64,000 nt of DNA from Actinosynnema sp. ALI-1.44 (GCF_001984155.1 NZ_MTQO01000044.1:248001-312000); one strand, 5' to 3'; counted from the first letter of the stretch, positions 52,600 through 61,909 are shown. Numbers and translations: made by a program. The notes: generated from the letters alone by a model not told the origin.

Positions 52600-52672
52600 G
52601 CTCCCGGCGGGGCTTGAACCCGCGACCTCGACGTTATAAGCGTCTTGCTCTGACCGGCTGAGCTACGGGAGC
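52600..52672 (-). tRNA. tRNA-Ile with anticodon TAT
   Basis: The minus strand folds into a cloverleaf: acceptor GCTCCCG with CGGGAGC (7 perfect pairs), D-stem GCTC/GAGC, anticodon loop CTTATAA giving anticodon TAT, T-stem GCGGG/CCCGC with loop TTCAAGC. The outer anticodon-stem pair is A-G, and the base after the acceptor is T rather than the A expected for isoleucine; no CCA is encoded. It reads AUA, a rare codon in this DNA. It is either an unusual accessory tRNA or a slightly decayed one. Confidence 0.75.
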
Positions 52673-52803
52673 GTGCAAGTACCTGATCCCCGGGTGGCTG
52701 CCCCGGGGCCGGGTATGCACTGGCTCAGCGCGTTCGGCATGGAACAAGTGTGGCACGGCGAGCGGCGCTGCGGTTGCTTGGTCGTCCGAGCAAACGGCGG
52801 ATT

Positions 52804-55365
52804 CTATGCCGGTAGGGCTGCTGCCAGGCGTTTTGCCTCCGTGATGGTTCGGCTGGTGCCGCGGCGGTTGGCGACGGCGGTCAGTGCGGGGATCGGGCTG
52901 GTGGGGCGGACTTGTTCGACGAGTTCGACCGCGAGGGCGAGGAGATCCGCGAGGCGCTGCGGTGGGCGGTCGAGATCTTCGGCGAGCATGGGCGGTAGGG
53001 CGGCGGCGATGGTGTTCCATACGTGTGTTGCCGCACCGGATTGGGACAGGTCGCGCAGGCAGGGCACGACCCGGTTGAGGCTCAACTCCACCTCGGCGGC
53101 GAGTGTCCCTATCTGGTGCCCGAAGGCTTCCGGGTTCCAGCGGTCGCGGGCCGCGAGCGTGAGGAGTGCGTCCACGGCTTCGGCGCGGTCGTTCTTGTCA
53201 TGGGCGTCCAGGCCGTGGGCGAAGGCCCGCGCGCAGTGCTCTCCCATCTCGCCGACCGTACGGCTGAGCGCTGTAAGCATGGCGCTGCCGCCGCGTCCGC
53301 GTAGAATCTTCTCGTACAGCATCGGCACCATGTGCTTGGCGATCAGTTCGGTGTGGGCGGGCAGCAGAGTCGGCCACGTGGTGGCGAAGTAGTTCCAGTG
53401 GTACCACTCACGTGGTTTCAGCTCAGCCGACAGGATTTCGCCGAGGGTTCCGGCTTCGGCCACCGTGCAGTCGTGACTCAGCCAGTGCGCCAAGCGTTTG
53501 CCCGCGACTGTGCCCAGGGCGTCCGCTCGGACGGCCAGGGTGGTGTCGCGCTGGTTCGGCAGGCGCAGCAAGGCTTGGGTGAGGTCGTGCTCCCATGGTT
53601 CCCAGCCCTCGGCCGCCGCCTGGGACAGGCGCTCCAGCAACACCTCCGGGTCGATCAGGCCGCTGAGGTGCGTCGGTGTGGCGACCAGCATCGGCCGGGG
53701 CGCATAGGTCAGGCCCAGCGAGATCTCATGCAGCCGGTGGGCGAGGACGCGTTCCGGCGCGAGCAGATCGTACTTGGCCATGTGTCGACGCCACTGTGTC
53801 TCGCCGACCACCGCCTCGGCCGGTGGGTACGGCGTCGTGACGGTGGCGTCGCACGGCCCGGCCGCGGCACTGATCAGCGACGCGAACTCCTCCGACTCAT
53901 GGATGCGGTGCCATTGCTCGATCGAACTCCAATCCTTGTGTCCTCGCGGCAGGTACGAGCTCAGCAGCGTGGTAGACGCCTCCAGCGCGGCGGTCAGGCC
54001 TGCCCTGTCGCGGTGGGCGAACGCCACCAGGCCCGCGACGAGCCGCTCCACCTCCACACCGTCCACGCCGTCGCCGGTTCCGTAGTGGTGGGCCTCCAAC
54101 GCTTCCACGAGTTCAGGCACCGACTCGACCGGCGCCGGAAACGCCGATTCCTCCGGCGCGGGCAACAGCGTCGTCACCGGCGCCTGCGGCGCATCGACCG
54201 CACCGAACGCCGTGGCCGCCTTGGCCCGGAGATCCGCCGGTAACACGCTCGCAGCAGCGGCCAACTCGTCCCGTGTCGCCTGCGACGCGGCAGGGGCGTG
54301 GGCGACCGCTATGTCCAGCGCTTTCGCCTGGATGTCCGCGGCATCATGCTCGAACAACGCCGCGAGCACACCTAACGCGTCGTCGACGCGGCCCGGCTGA
54401 TCGGTGATCGCCACCCTGAGCCGATCGATCTGCGACCGGACCAGCTTCTTCTCCGACCGGAAGAACACTGCCCTGCTGCTGTCAACCAGAAGCTCGAATT
54501 CCAGTTCCCCGGCGGCGTCGGCACGGAACAGCTCGCGCTGCGCGACACCCGCGACCGTCGAGTGCGCGTCGGCCAGCAGGGGCACGTAGTCCCGGAGCCG
54601 TGCGACGATTTCGGCCAGGTCCGGTTCGACCGCCTCATAGACCCGCAGATAGCCGCGGACGTCACCGAGGCGGCCACCCCGTTGCAGTGCGGCGATCGCG
54701 CCGTCGATCACCATGGCGCGATCGACCTCGCCCTGCGCCACCCAGGCGGCGATCCGCCCCGGCCAGCGCTCGCGGGAGTACGCGGACCCGTCGACGATCT
54801 GACCGACCCCGGCGACCTCGAACAACCGCGGGACCACCGCCAGCCAGCGTGGATCGACGACTTCCTTGTCCGCCCACTCGTCGCGTAAGGCCAGCGCGTA
54901 CACCATCCCGTCCGTCATCGGCGGGTCGATGCCGGTCAGCGCCAGCAGGTTGGTGACCAGCCGGAACTGGTGGTCGTCGAACCGCCGGGCCGGCAGGCGG
55001 GCGGCCAGCCGTTGCGCCAGGTCCGGCAACCACGGCACGTCCCGGGCCTGCAGGACCTCCAGCACGATACCGACCAGGTCGGTCTCCTTGCGCCACGCGT
55101 GCGCGTCCAGACTGTTCCAGAAACCGTTGCGCACCAGCCACGGCGCCAGTGCCGACGCGCTCGGCAGGATGCCAGCGCCGACGATGGACAGACCGCCGCG
55201 CAGCTGCCATGTTCCCGCCTCGCCGGAGCGGGCGGTGTGTTCCAGCTCCTTGGCCGGGCCGACCAACGCCTTGCGCTCGGCTGGGCCGAGATCGCACACC
55301 GCCGCCGCCAGGTCCTTGTACTTCCGGCTTCGACACAGCTGCTCGATCCGGTCCCAGGCGCTCAT
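52804..55365 (-). CDS. Large helical-repeat protein (DUF6493-like), partner of SWIM protein
   Basis: 853 residues, mostly alpha-helical with HEAT-like spacing (for example AWDRIEQLCRSRKYKDLAAAVCDLGPAERKAL at the start). I associate this layout with the DUF6493 proteins that follow SWIM-domain genes in Streptomyces. No catalytic motif is visible. Its ATG overlaps the stop of the SWIM gene as ATGA, so the two are made together and likely form a complex. Function unknown. Confidence 0.75.
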   Translation of the reverse strand: MSAWDRIEQLCRSRKYKDLAAAVCDLGPAERKALVGPAKELEHTARSGEAGTWQLRGGLSIVGAGILPSASALAPWLVRNGFWNSLDAHAWRKETDLVGIVLEVLQARDVPWLPDLAQRLAARLPARRFDDHQFRLVTNLLALTGIDPPMTDGMVYALALRDEWADKEVVDPRWLAVVPRLFEVAGVGQIVDGSAYSRERWPGRIAAWVAQGEVDRAMVIDGAIAALQRGGRLGDVRGYLRVYEAVEPDLAEIVARLRDYVPLLADAHSTVAGVAQRELFRADAAGELEFELLVDSSRAVFFRSEKKLVRSQIDRLRVAITDQPGRVDDALGVLAALFEHDAADIQAKALDIAVAHAPAASQATRDELAAAASVLPADLRAKAATAFGAVDAPQAPVTTLLPAPEESAFPAPVESVPELVEALEAHHYGTGDGVDGVEVERLVAGLVAFAHRDRAGLTAALEASTTLLSSYLPRGHKDWSSIEQWHRIHESEEFASLISAAAGPCDATVTTPYPPAEAVVGETQWRRHMAKYDLLAPERVLAHRLHEISLGLTYAPRPMLVATPTHLSGLIDPEVLLERLSQAAAEGWEPWEHDLTQALLRLPNQRDTTLAVRADALGTVAGKRLAHWLSHDCTVAEAGTLGEILSAELKPREWYHWNYFATTWPTLLPAHTELIAKHMVPMLYEKILRGRGGSAMLTALSRTVGEMGEHCARAFAHGLDAHDKNDRAEAVDALLTLAARDRWNPEAFGHQIGTLAAEVELSLNRVVPCLRDLSQSGAATHVWNTIAAALPPMLAEDLDRPPQRLADLLALAVELVEQVRPTSPIPALTAVANRRGTSRTITEAKRLAAALPA

Positions 55366-56693
55366 CGCCCACTCCCCCGCACGATCTCGGCCGCCAGAAC
55401 GTGTTTGCATTTACCGCGCGTGCCGCGGTAGTCCAACCACCACGCACAAGTGCACGACGCGTCGGCGCCCTGGAACCTCACCTGATACCCCTTCACGGAC
55501 AGCACATCCCCATCCCCTGTCACAGCCCCCGCCTCGACCAACGCTCGCGCGTTGCGCAGCCGTGGGTTGAACTGTTCGACCGACTCGGCGGCGTACGGCA
55601 ACTCCCGGTGGAAGTACGACGCCTCGGCCAGGTCATAGCCCACTCGTCCGCTCACGCCGAGCTGCACAAGAGCGGCTCGCACACGGTCACGCGACAGCCC
55701 CGACCGTTCGGCCAGTTCGCCCGGCTCCACCCGGGGCTCGAACTCCAGCAGCGCCCCGATCAGCTCGGCGTCCTGCCCGACCTCTTCTCCGGCAAGGAAG
55801 CCCAGCACCGCGCCCTCGCCGGAGAACCCGCGGTTGACCTCCGGCGACAGCACGAGGACGAACGTCATCCCCGGTAGCGCCAGCTCCCACGCGCTGGCAC
55901 AGGGCAGACTGCGCGCGTCCACGACCGGACCGTACACACGCAACGACTTCGCGTGACGCAGCAGCGGCAGTAACGCCTCAAGCCGTTGCGGCCCGGCCAG
56001 ACACACAGCGCCCGGCATCGGGCGCGCCGCGAGTCGCAAGGACCGGCCCGCCGGGACGGCCCACGACGCGCCACGGGACCGAGACGACGAGGACAGCGAC
56101 CGGAGGAACCGGGCGGCCTCGGCCACCGGCAATTCCGCCCGCGGCTCGAACCCGGCCGTGATCACCGGCAACTCCGCGAAACCGCGCAGCCACCGCTGCG
56201 GCAGTTCGACCTTCTTCTCGACGGCCACGCCGTCCATTGTGGTCACTGTGACCTCGTCGGGGCCGACCGCGAGCCGCAACGGATCCCCGCTGCCCACCCG
56301 GGCGAGCATCCGCCGCAGCGGCTCGTTGACATCGACATTCGTGGTACCGCGGTCGAGGACCTCACCGTCCAGCCCGGCGGAGAGCACATCGAGCCGGGCG
56401 TAGACGCCGCAGCAACTCGCGAACGACTCGAACCGCAACCGGTCGCCGTTGCACGTGACCACCGGATCGCGCAGGCGCACCTGGGTCGGCTGGAAGTACC
56501 GGCTGGCCGCGACCTTCGCCACCGAGTGCAGGCACGCGGCCGCGGCCGCCGGCTCGGTGAGGAACCCCTTGAAGAACAACGGGTTCTCCACCGGGCGGCG
56601 CAGCGCCGTGCCACCCGATGTCTGCAGCCCCAGCAGCCCGCCGGTCAGTTCCGACGACCGCAGGTAGCGGTATTCCTGTGCCACTCCTGTCAT
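55362..56693 (-). CDS. SWIM zinc-finger protein
   Basis: 443 residues. Near the C-terminus the SWIM motif CxCxnCxH is seen as SCTCAWWLDYRGTRGKCKHVLAA; the long N-terminal part (RYLRSSELTGGLLGLQ..ASRYFQPTQVRLRDPVV) has no recognised enzyme signature. SWIM fingers bind DNA or protein. It is coupled to the 853-residue helical protein. A regulated DNA- or protein-binding complex is plausible but unproven. Confidence 0.8.
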   Translation of the reverse strand: MTGVAQEYRYLRSSELTGGLLGLQTSGGTALRRPVENPLFFKGFLTEPAAAAACLHSVAKVAASRYFQPTQVRLRDPVVTCNGDRLRFESFASCCGVYARLDVLSAGLDGEVLDRGTTNVDVNEPLRRMLARVGSGDPLRLAVGPDEVTVTTMDGVAVEKKVELPQRWLRGFAELPVITAGFEPRAELPVAEAARFLRSLSSSSRSRGASWAVPAGRSLRLAARPMPGAVCLAGPQRLEALLPLLRHAKSLRVYGPVVDARSLPCASAWELALPGMTFVLVLSPEVNRGFSGEGAVLGFLAGEEVGQDAELIGALLEFEPRVEPGELAERSGLSRDRVRAALVQLGVSGRVGYDLAEASYFHRELPYAAESVEQFNPRLRNARALVEAGAVTGDGDVLSVKGYQVRFQGADASCTCAWWLDYRGTRGKCKHVLAAEIVRGSGR

Positions 56694-56782
56694 GATCGCG
56701 ACTTTACGGGCAGGGTCTGACAATTCCGGGATCACCGGTAAAGCCGCTGGTCAGCAGCGAGCGGTGCGGGGAAGGGGACGAG

Positions 56783-57050
56783 ATGACGCGGGAGCCGACC
56801 AGCCACGAGCGGATGACAGGGCAGCCGTGGAACGCGTCCTATCAGGACGAGCCTGCGCCATGGGACGTCGGCGGACCACAGCGGGCGGTCGTACGCCGGA
56901 CCGCACCCCATCAGCCAGAACGACCAGCGAGCGGCGTTCGGCAGCCAAGCCGGGTGAACCGTCGCCGCCATCGAACCCGACCGGGTCCAGACGAGGTTCC
57001 ACGGCGACAACGGCGCACCGGCCTGGCTGGCGACCATCACCCGCTCCTAG
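56783..57050 (+). pseudogene. Internally deleted SAM methyltransferase
   Basis: The start MTGQPWNASYQDEPAPWDVG followed by GPQRAVVR is the N-terminus of a TPMT-like methyltransferase. The motif I region and most of the domain are gone, and a second frame then gives IEPDRVQTRFHGDNGAPAW and LATITRS with a TAG stop, the usual C-terminus. So only the two ends remain. The TAG lies in the CTAG where the next element begins. Confidence 0.6.
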
Positions 57051-57201
57051 TGCTGTGACCGGATATGTCCACCGGGGCGCATCCCATGCACCTGCATGAA
57101 ACGCAACCAATGTGGCCTTGGTTGCGCCTGGCGCACCGAAGGCCACATTGGTTGCACGCCACGCGAGCGGAACCGGTGAACCATTCCGGTCACGGCACTA
57201 G
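57047..57201. mobile_element. 155-bp CTAG-bounded MITE, sister of 8856-9112
   Basis: The ends CTAGTGCTGTGACCGGA and TCCGGTCACGGCACTAG form the same inverted repeats as at 8856-9112, here flanked by CTAG on both sides. No transposase remains. It carries a nested AATGTGGCC palindrome (57103-57155). Confidence 0.65.
57103..57155. repeat. AATGTGGCC-family palindrome inside the MITE
   Basis: Arms GCAACCAATGTGGCCTTGG.. and their inverse pair at 21 of 23 positions around a GCCTGGC-type loop. It is a relative of 14476-14528, with a similar loop size, and can fold into a long RNA hairpin. Confidence 0.7.
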
Positions 57202-57202
57202 C

Positions 57203-58360
57203 TCACCAAGTCACGGGCAGCTCGGACGGTCCGCGGAACCGGCGCTGCGTGTGCCAGCGGATGGTGTCCGGGTCGACCGCCAGGCGCAACCCGGGGAAGC
57301 GGGTGACCAGGCCGGTCATCGCGACCTCCAGTTCGACGCGGGCCAGCGCGGCGCCGAGGCAGAAGTGCAGTCCGTGCCCGAACGCCAGGTGCGGGTTGTT
57401 GCCACGCCTGAGGTCCATCTCCTGCGCACGCGCGAAGATCTCGGGATCACGGCTGGCCAGCGCGTCGGACACGATGACGAGGCTGCCTGCCGGGATGTCC
57501 ACCTCGCCGACGGTCACATCCGCCGTGGGCACCCGGAACCCCGGCGTCAGCACCGACGGGTACAACCGCATCAGCTCTTCCGACGCGGCGGGCACACCGT
57601 CCGGGTTGGCGGCCAGTGCGGTGTATTCCTCCGGCCGAAGCAGCAACGCGTGGATGCTCTTGCACATCTGGTTGGCGGTCGTCTCGTATCCGGCGGGCAA
57701 CAGCAACACACCGAGGTTGATCAGCTCTTCCTCGGTCATCCGCTCGTCGGCCCGCGCCGACACGAGTTCGCTGAGCAGATCCTCCTTGGGGGACTTGCGT
57801 TTGTCGGCGATGATCGTCGACAGGTAGGAGCGCAGCTCGTTCACCGCGGTCAGCTTGGTCTCCGCGGTGTCGGCCGTGGACGCCAGGATCATCGACCGCT
57901 CCTGGAACCAGCCGCGGTCGTCGTAGGACACGCCAAGCAGTTGGCAGACAACGGTGATCGGCAACGGCAGGCACAAGGCGTCGACCAGGTCCGCCGGTGG
58001 GCCCTGCTCGGCCAGGTCGTCGAGCAGTCCGTCCACCATCTGCCGCACGCCCGGCCGCATGCTTTCGACGCGGCGGCGGGAGAACGCCTTGGCCACCAGG
58101 CCACGGATGCGCGTGTGCTGCGGCGGGTCCATGTCGAGCAGCATGTCGCCGGTGCTGCTGGCGCCGGGGCCGGTGTAGTTGGTTCCCCTGGTGCGGAACA
58201 CTTCCTGGCGGCTGAAGACCGGATCGGACAGGACGTGCACCGCGTCGCGGTAGCGCGTGACCAGATAGGCCGTCTGTCCGGTGGGGATGGTGACCAGGGT
58301 CGCCGGGCCGACGTCCTGGATGTCCCCTGCCGGTGGCGGAGTTGCTTCGGTGGTTGTCAT
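57203..58360 (-). CDS. Cytochrome P450 monooxygenase
   Basis: 385 residues, a typical bacterial class I P450. The heme cysteine is C334 in FGHGLHFCLGAALAR; ExxR is in SEELMRL; the I-helix oxygen site is LLLPAGYETTA, and the first part has DMDPPQHTRIRGLVAKAFSRRRV. It needs a ferredoxin and reductase encoded elsewhere. The ATG at 58360 follows AAGGGGAAAG. Divergent from an aromatic hydroxylase, so it likely tailors the same natural product. Confidence 0.92.
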   Translation of the reverse strand: MTTTEATPPPAGDIQDVGPATLVTIPTGQTAYLVTRYRDAVHVLSDPVFSRQEVFRTRGTNYTGPGASSTGDMLLDMDPPQHTRIRGLVAKAFSRRRVESMRPGVRQMVDGLLDDLAEQGPPADLVDALCLPLPITVVCQLLGVSYDDRGWFQERSMILASTADTAETKLTAVNELRSYLSTIIADKRKSPKEDLLSELVSARADERMTEEELINLGVLLLPAGYETTANQMCKSIHALLLRPEEYTALAANPDGVPAASEELMRLYPSVLTPGFRVPTADVTVGEVDIPAGSLVIVSDALASRDPEIFARAQEMDLRRGNNPHLAFGHGLHFCLGAALARVELEVAMTGLVTRFPGLRLAVDPDTIRWHTQRRFRGPSELPVTW

Positions 58361-58492
58361 CGGCTTTCCCCTTACGCACACGGCGGAAATTACGCGGCGA
58401 CAACCAGCTTCTTCGACACGTCGAGCGGAGTCAACGGAACACCGGACAGGGCAGGCGCAAGTCTGTGTCAACGCTTTCCCAAGTCACCAAAG

Positions 58493-58505
58493 GAGTTGTC
58501 AACTC
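58493..58505. promoter_or_regulatory. GAGTTG/CAACTC palindrome between P450 and hydroxylase genes
   Basis: GAGTTGTCAACTC has perfect 6-bp arms around one base, in the 271-bp divergent region of the two oxygenase genes. It is a candidate operator for coordinate control. The regulator is unknown. Confidence 0.4.
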
Positions 58506-58631
58506 TGCCGGTCGGAGCACAAGAATCCACGGATCCCTTTCCCTTGCCCGCGTGCGGACTTACGTTCGCACAAGCGGAATTTTCAGCCCCCGTCGATTTC
58601 CGCGTGCCACCACTTGCCAAGGGAGAAGGAC

Positions 58632-60101
58632 ATGGACACTGCCGTTGTCGTCGTCGGCGCGGGCCCCGCGGGCCTGATGCTGGCCGGCGAGCTTCGGCTC
58701 GCCGGTGTCGACGTCATCGTCGTCGAGAAGCTCGACCGGCCGTCGGGCGAGTCGCGAGGGCTCGGCTTCACCGTGCGCACCATGGAGGTGCTCGACCAGC
58801 GGGGCCTGCTGCCGCGGTTCGGTGAGCTGACGACCACCGCGAACCACCACTTCGGTGGCCTGCCGCTGAACCTCAGCGGGCTCGACGGCGCGCACCTGGC
58901 GAACAAATCGGTGTTGCAGTCACAGACCGAGGAGGTCCTCGAGAAGTGGGTGATCGACCTGGGCGCGGAGATCCGCCGCGGCCACGAACTGCTTTCCCTC
59001 ACCCAGGACGGCGACGCGGTCGAGATCGAGGTGCGCGGACCGGCCGGTGACTACCGGCTGCGGTGCGCCTACCTCGTGGGATGCGACGGCGGGCGCAGCA
59101 AGGTCCGCAAGAGCGCCGGTTTCGACTTCCCCGGCACGGCGGCCACCATGGAGATGTTCCTCGCCGACGTGCGAGGCGTGCGGGTGCAGGAGCGCAAGTT
59201 CGGCGAGACCGTGGCCGGTGGCCTGGTCATGGCGGGTTACCTGGACGACGACTTGGTGCGGCTGATCATCTGCGAGCACGGCAGCGCGCCGAAGCAACGC
59301 ACCGGGCCCGCGCCGTTCGAGGAGATCGCGGCCGCGTGGACGCGGCTGACCGGGGAGGACATCTCGGCCGGCACGCCCGTGTGGACCAGTGCGTACGGGG
59401 ACTCGGTCCGGCAGGTCACCAGCTACCGGATGGGCCGGGTGCTGCTGGCCGGGGACTCGGCGCACATCCACCTCCCGGCCGGTGGCCAGGGCATGAACGT
59501 CAGCATCCAGGACTCGGTCAACCTCGGCTGGAAACTGGCCGCGGTGGTCCGGGGCAGCGCGCCGGACAGCCTGCTGGACACCTACCACACCGAGCGGCAC
59601 CCGGTGGGCCAGGCGCTGCTGAAGAACACCCGGGCGCAGGGCATCCTGTTCCTCGGTGGGTTCGAGGTCCAGCCGATCCGCGACGTGCTGGTCGAGCTGA
59701 TCGAGTTCGACAGCGTGCGCCTGCACCTGTCCCGCATGGTCAGCGGCCTGGACATCCGGTACGACATGGGCGAGGACGGTCACCCGCTGCTGGGTCGCCG
59801 GATGCCGCACGTGGACCTCGTCGAGCACGACCGCAAGACCAGCACCACCGAGTTGTTACACCCCGGCCGTGGAGTGCTGTTGGACTGCGCCGACGACGCG
59901 GGGATGCGGGCGGATGCCGATCCGTGGGCGGACCGGGTGGACACCGTGACGGTGACACCGCTCAACGAGAGCGTGAACGCGCCGTTCTACGGCGCGAGCT
60001 CGTTCCTGATCCGACCAGACGGCCACGTCGCGTGGGCGTCCGGCGGCAGAACGAGCGTCGCGGCGGCACTCGAACGATGGTTCGGTCCCGCTTCGCGCTG
60101 A
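58632..60101 (+). CDS. FAD-dependent aromatic hydroxylase (PgaE/RdmE-like)
   Basis: 489 residues of the p-hydroxybenzoate-hydroxylase class. The FAD motif VVVGAGPAGLMLAGEL is at about 7-22, the second motif is YLVGCDGGRSKVRKSAG, and the third is GRVLLAGDSAHIHLPAGGQGMNVSIQDSVNLGWKLA. The thioredoxin-like C-terminal domain (LLHPGRGVLL..) is present, as in polyketide hydroxylases PgaE and RdmE and rifampicin monooxygenases. It should hydroxylate a polycyclic aromatic or related compound. The ATG follows GGGAGAAGGAC. Confidence 0.9.
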   Translation: MDTAVVVVGAGPAGLMLAGELRLAGVDVIVVEKLDRPSGESRGLGFTVRTMEVLDQRGLLPRFGELTTTANHHFGGLPLNLSGLDGAHLANKSVLQSQTEEVLEKWVIDLGAEIRRGHELLSLTQDGDAVEIEVRGPAGDYRLRCAYLVGCDGGRSKVRKSAGFDFPGTAATMEMFLADVRGVRVQERKFGETVAGGLVMAGYLDDDLVRLIICEHGSAPKQRTGPAPFEEIAAAWTRLTGEDISAGTPVWTSAYGDSVRQVTSYRMGRVLLAGDSAHIHLPAGGQGMNVSIQDSVNLGWKLAAVVRGSAPDSLLDTYHTERHPVGQALLKNTRAQGILFLGGFEVQPIRDVLVELIEFDSVRLHLSRMVSGLDIRYDMGEDGHPLLGRRMPHVDLVEHDRKTSTTELLHPGRGVLLDCADDAGMRADADPWADRVDTVTVTPLNESVNAPFYGASSFLIRPDGHVAWASGGRTSVAAALERWFGPASR

Positions 60102-60173
60102 TCTCCTCCGACCTGCCGGACGTCGACGCCGCCGAGATACGGGTATCTCGGCGGCGTTCACCTTTGTCGACAG

Positions 60174-61502
60174 TTACGAACCGACTTCCTGCCTGGCACG
60201 GGTGCGTGCCACGACGAACCCGGCCAGCACCATGGACGCGGCCGCGAGCGCCGCGCCCCACCGCAACGCCGACGAGCCGGTCACCGCCCACAGCGCTGCT
60301 CCGGCCGCCGACCCGAACGCGTTTCCCAACTGGCGCACCAGGCTTGAGGTGGCCGCGGTCAGCCCGAGCCGCTCACGCGGCGCGTTGCCCATCAGGAAGA
60401 CCTGCAACTGCCCGTTGAACATGCCGAATCCGGCACCGACCACGGCCAGGCGCCAGAACAGGTCCGCCGGTCCCCCGGTGGCGAGCAACAGCAGGACGAA
60501 CCCCACGGTGATCACCGCGGCACCCGCCACGGCGACCGGTTTGGTACCGACGCGGTCGGCGACCATGCCGGCGGCATAGCTGGTGGCCAGCGCGGCAACG
60601 GGGTACGCCAGCAGCACGAGACCAGCGGTGCCCGGCGTGGTGCCGAGCCCGTGCTGCAGGACGAACGGGAACACCAGAACGAGCACGTGAATTCCCACGT
60701 ACACCAGGGCAAGCGCGACGTGCGGCCCGAGCACTCCGGGCGTGCGCAGCAGTTCACGCACCGGGACAGCGTCCGCGCCGCGATACCACGTCACGACAAG
60801 CGGTACCGCCAGCACCGACACGATCAGCCACACCGGGCTCTCGGTGACGGCGAAAGAGAGTCCGAAGAGGACGGCTATCGCGCCGCCGCCGAACGTGGCC
60901 GCCTCGACCAGCCAACGGCGTTGTGGCCACGTCAACCGGTCACCGAGCGGCAGTTGCCCAGCGGCCAGCAACGCGACGACAGCCAGCGGCGGGATGGACA
61001 GGTAGAAAACCCACGGCCAGCCAAGCGATTCGACGATCTGCCCGCCGACGACCGGCCCGGTCACCCCACCGGTGGTGCCGAACAGCATGATCACACCGAA
61101 CGCCCGCGCCCGTGCGTCCGGCCGAACCGACACGGTGGCGAGTACCGACGACAGCGCCAGCAGAACGGCGCCGAACGTGCCCTGCACCACCCGCGCCGCC
61201 ACCAGCCACCCGATGCCGGGCGCGAGCCCGGCCGCCGCCGTCGACAGGGCGAATCCCGTGCACGTCAGCGCCAGCGCCCGGCGCGGGTCGACCGCGTCGA
61301 CCCATCGCCCCGCGCACAGGCCCAGCCCGATGATCGGCGTCAGGTACCCGAGCACGACCCATTGCACGGCCGCCGTGGACGTGGCGAGGTCGTCCTGGAT
61401 GGACGGCAGCGCGATGTTCACGATCGTGGCGTCCAACTGGGCGACGAACACCGCCAGTCCGGCGGCGACGACCAGGCTCCATCGGCTGCGTTCCACGGTC
61501 AT
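60174..61502 (-). CDS. MFS drug exporter (DHA2-like)
   Basis: 442 residues with 12-14 helices. QLDATIVNIALPSIQDDL in helix 1 and GLGLCAGRWVDAVDPRRALAL after helix 2 fit the EmrB/DHA2 group, though one helix pair is short. The ATG at 61502 overlaps the stop of the PPOX gene as ATGA. It likely exports the product of the neighbouring tailoring genes or confers self-resistance. Confidence 0.87.
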   Translation of the reverse strand: MTVERSRWSLVVAAGLAVFVAQLDATIVNIALPSIQDDLATSTAAVQWVVLGYLTPIIGLGLCAGRWVDAVDPRRALALTCTGFALSTAAAGLAPGIGWLVAARVVQGTFGAVLLALSSVLATVSVRPDARARAFGVIMLFGTTGGVTGPVVGGQIVESLGWPWVFYLSIPPLAVVALLAAGQLPLGDRLTWPQRRWLVEAATFGGGAIAVLFGLSFAVTESPVWLIVSVLAVPLVVTWYRGADAVPVRELLRTPGVLGPHVALALVYVGIHVLVLVFPFVLQHGLGTTPGTAGLVLLAYPVAALATSYAAGMVADRVGTKPVAVAGAAVITVGFVLLLLATGGPADLFWRLAVVGAGFGMFNGQLQVFLMGNAPRERLGLTAATSSLVRQLGNAFGSAAGAALWAVTGSSALRWGAALAAASMVLAGFVVARTRARQEVGS

Positions 61503-61909
61503 CGCTTCCCGGCGGCGGCGGGGTTGACGTTCTCGATGCCGAAGCTGATCACGCGCCGGGGGTGGACGCGGATGATCGCGCCGTCGTAGCCGACGTCCGC
61601 GCCCTCCCACGCCGAGTCGACCGGTTCGGTGATGGCCTCCGCGTGGCCGCGGATCTCGACGCACCGCACCTGCCAGGTCTCGGGCGACACCACGTCGTCG
61701 ACCACGAATCCGACGCGGCCGTTGGCGGTCACGTTGCGGAACTTCTGGCTGGCGGCCATCCGGCGGCCGCCGATGTCGATCGTGCCGGTGCGGGTGTTGT
61801 ACCGGTAGACGACCGGCTTGACCTGCAACGAACCGGTGGGGTGCGCGGTGGCCAGCCGGCCGAGCGGCTGGCTGGCGAGGTAGTCGAGTTCGATCTCGGT
61901 GAAAGGCAT
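61499..61909 (-). CDS. PPOX-class F420-dependent enzyme
   Basis: 136 residues of the split-barrel fold: MPFTEIELDYLASQPLGRLATAH, VKPVVYRYNTRTGTIDIGG, ASQKFRNVTANGRVGFVVDDV and the C-terminal RRVISFGIEN are typical of the F420-binding type. It may reduce a double bond or quinone in the pathway. It sits between the SnoaL-like gene (73 bp) and the MFS gene with overlap. Confidence 0.85.
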   Translation of the reverse strand: MPFTEIELDYLASQPLGRLATAHPTGSLQVKPVVYRYNTRTGTIDIGGRRMAASQKFRNVTANGRVGFVVDDVVSPETWQVRCVEIRGHAEAITEPVDSAWEGADVGYDGAIIRVHPRRVISFGIENVNPAAAGKR

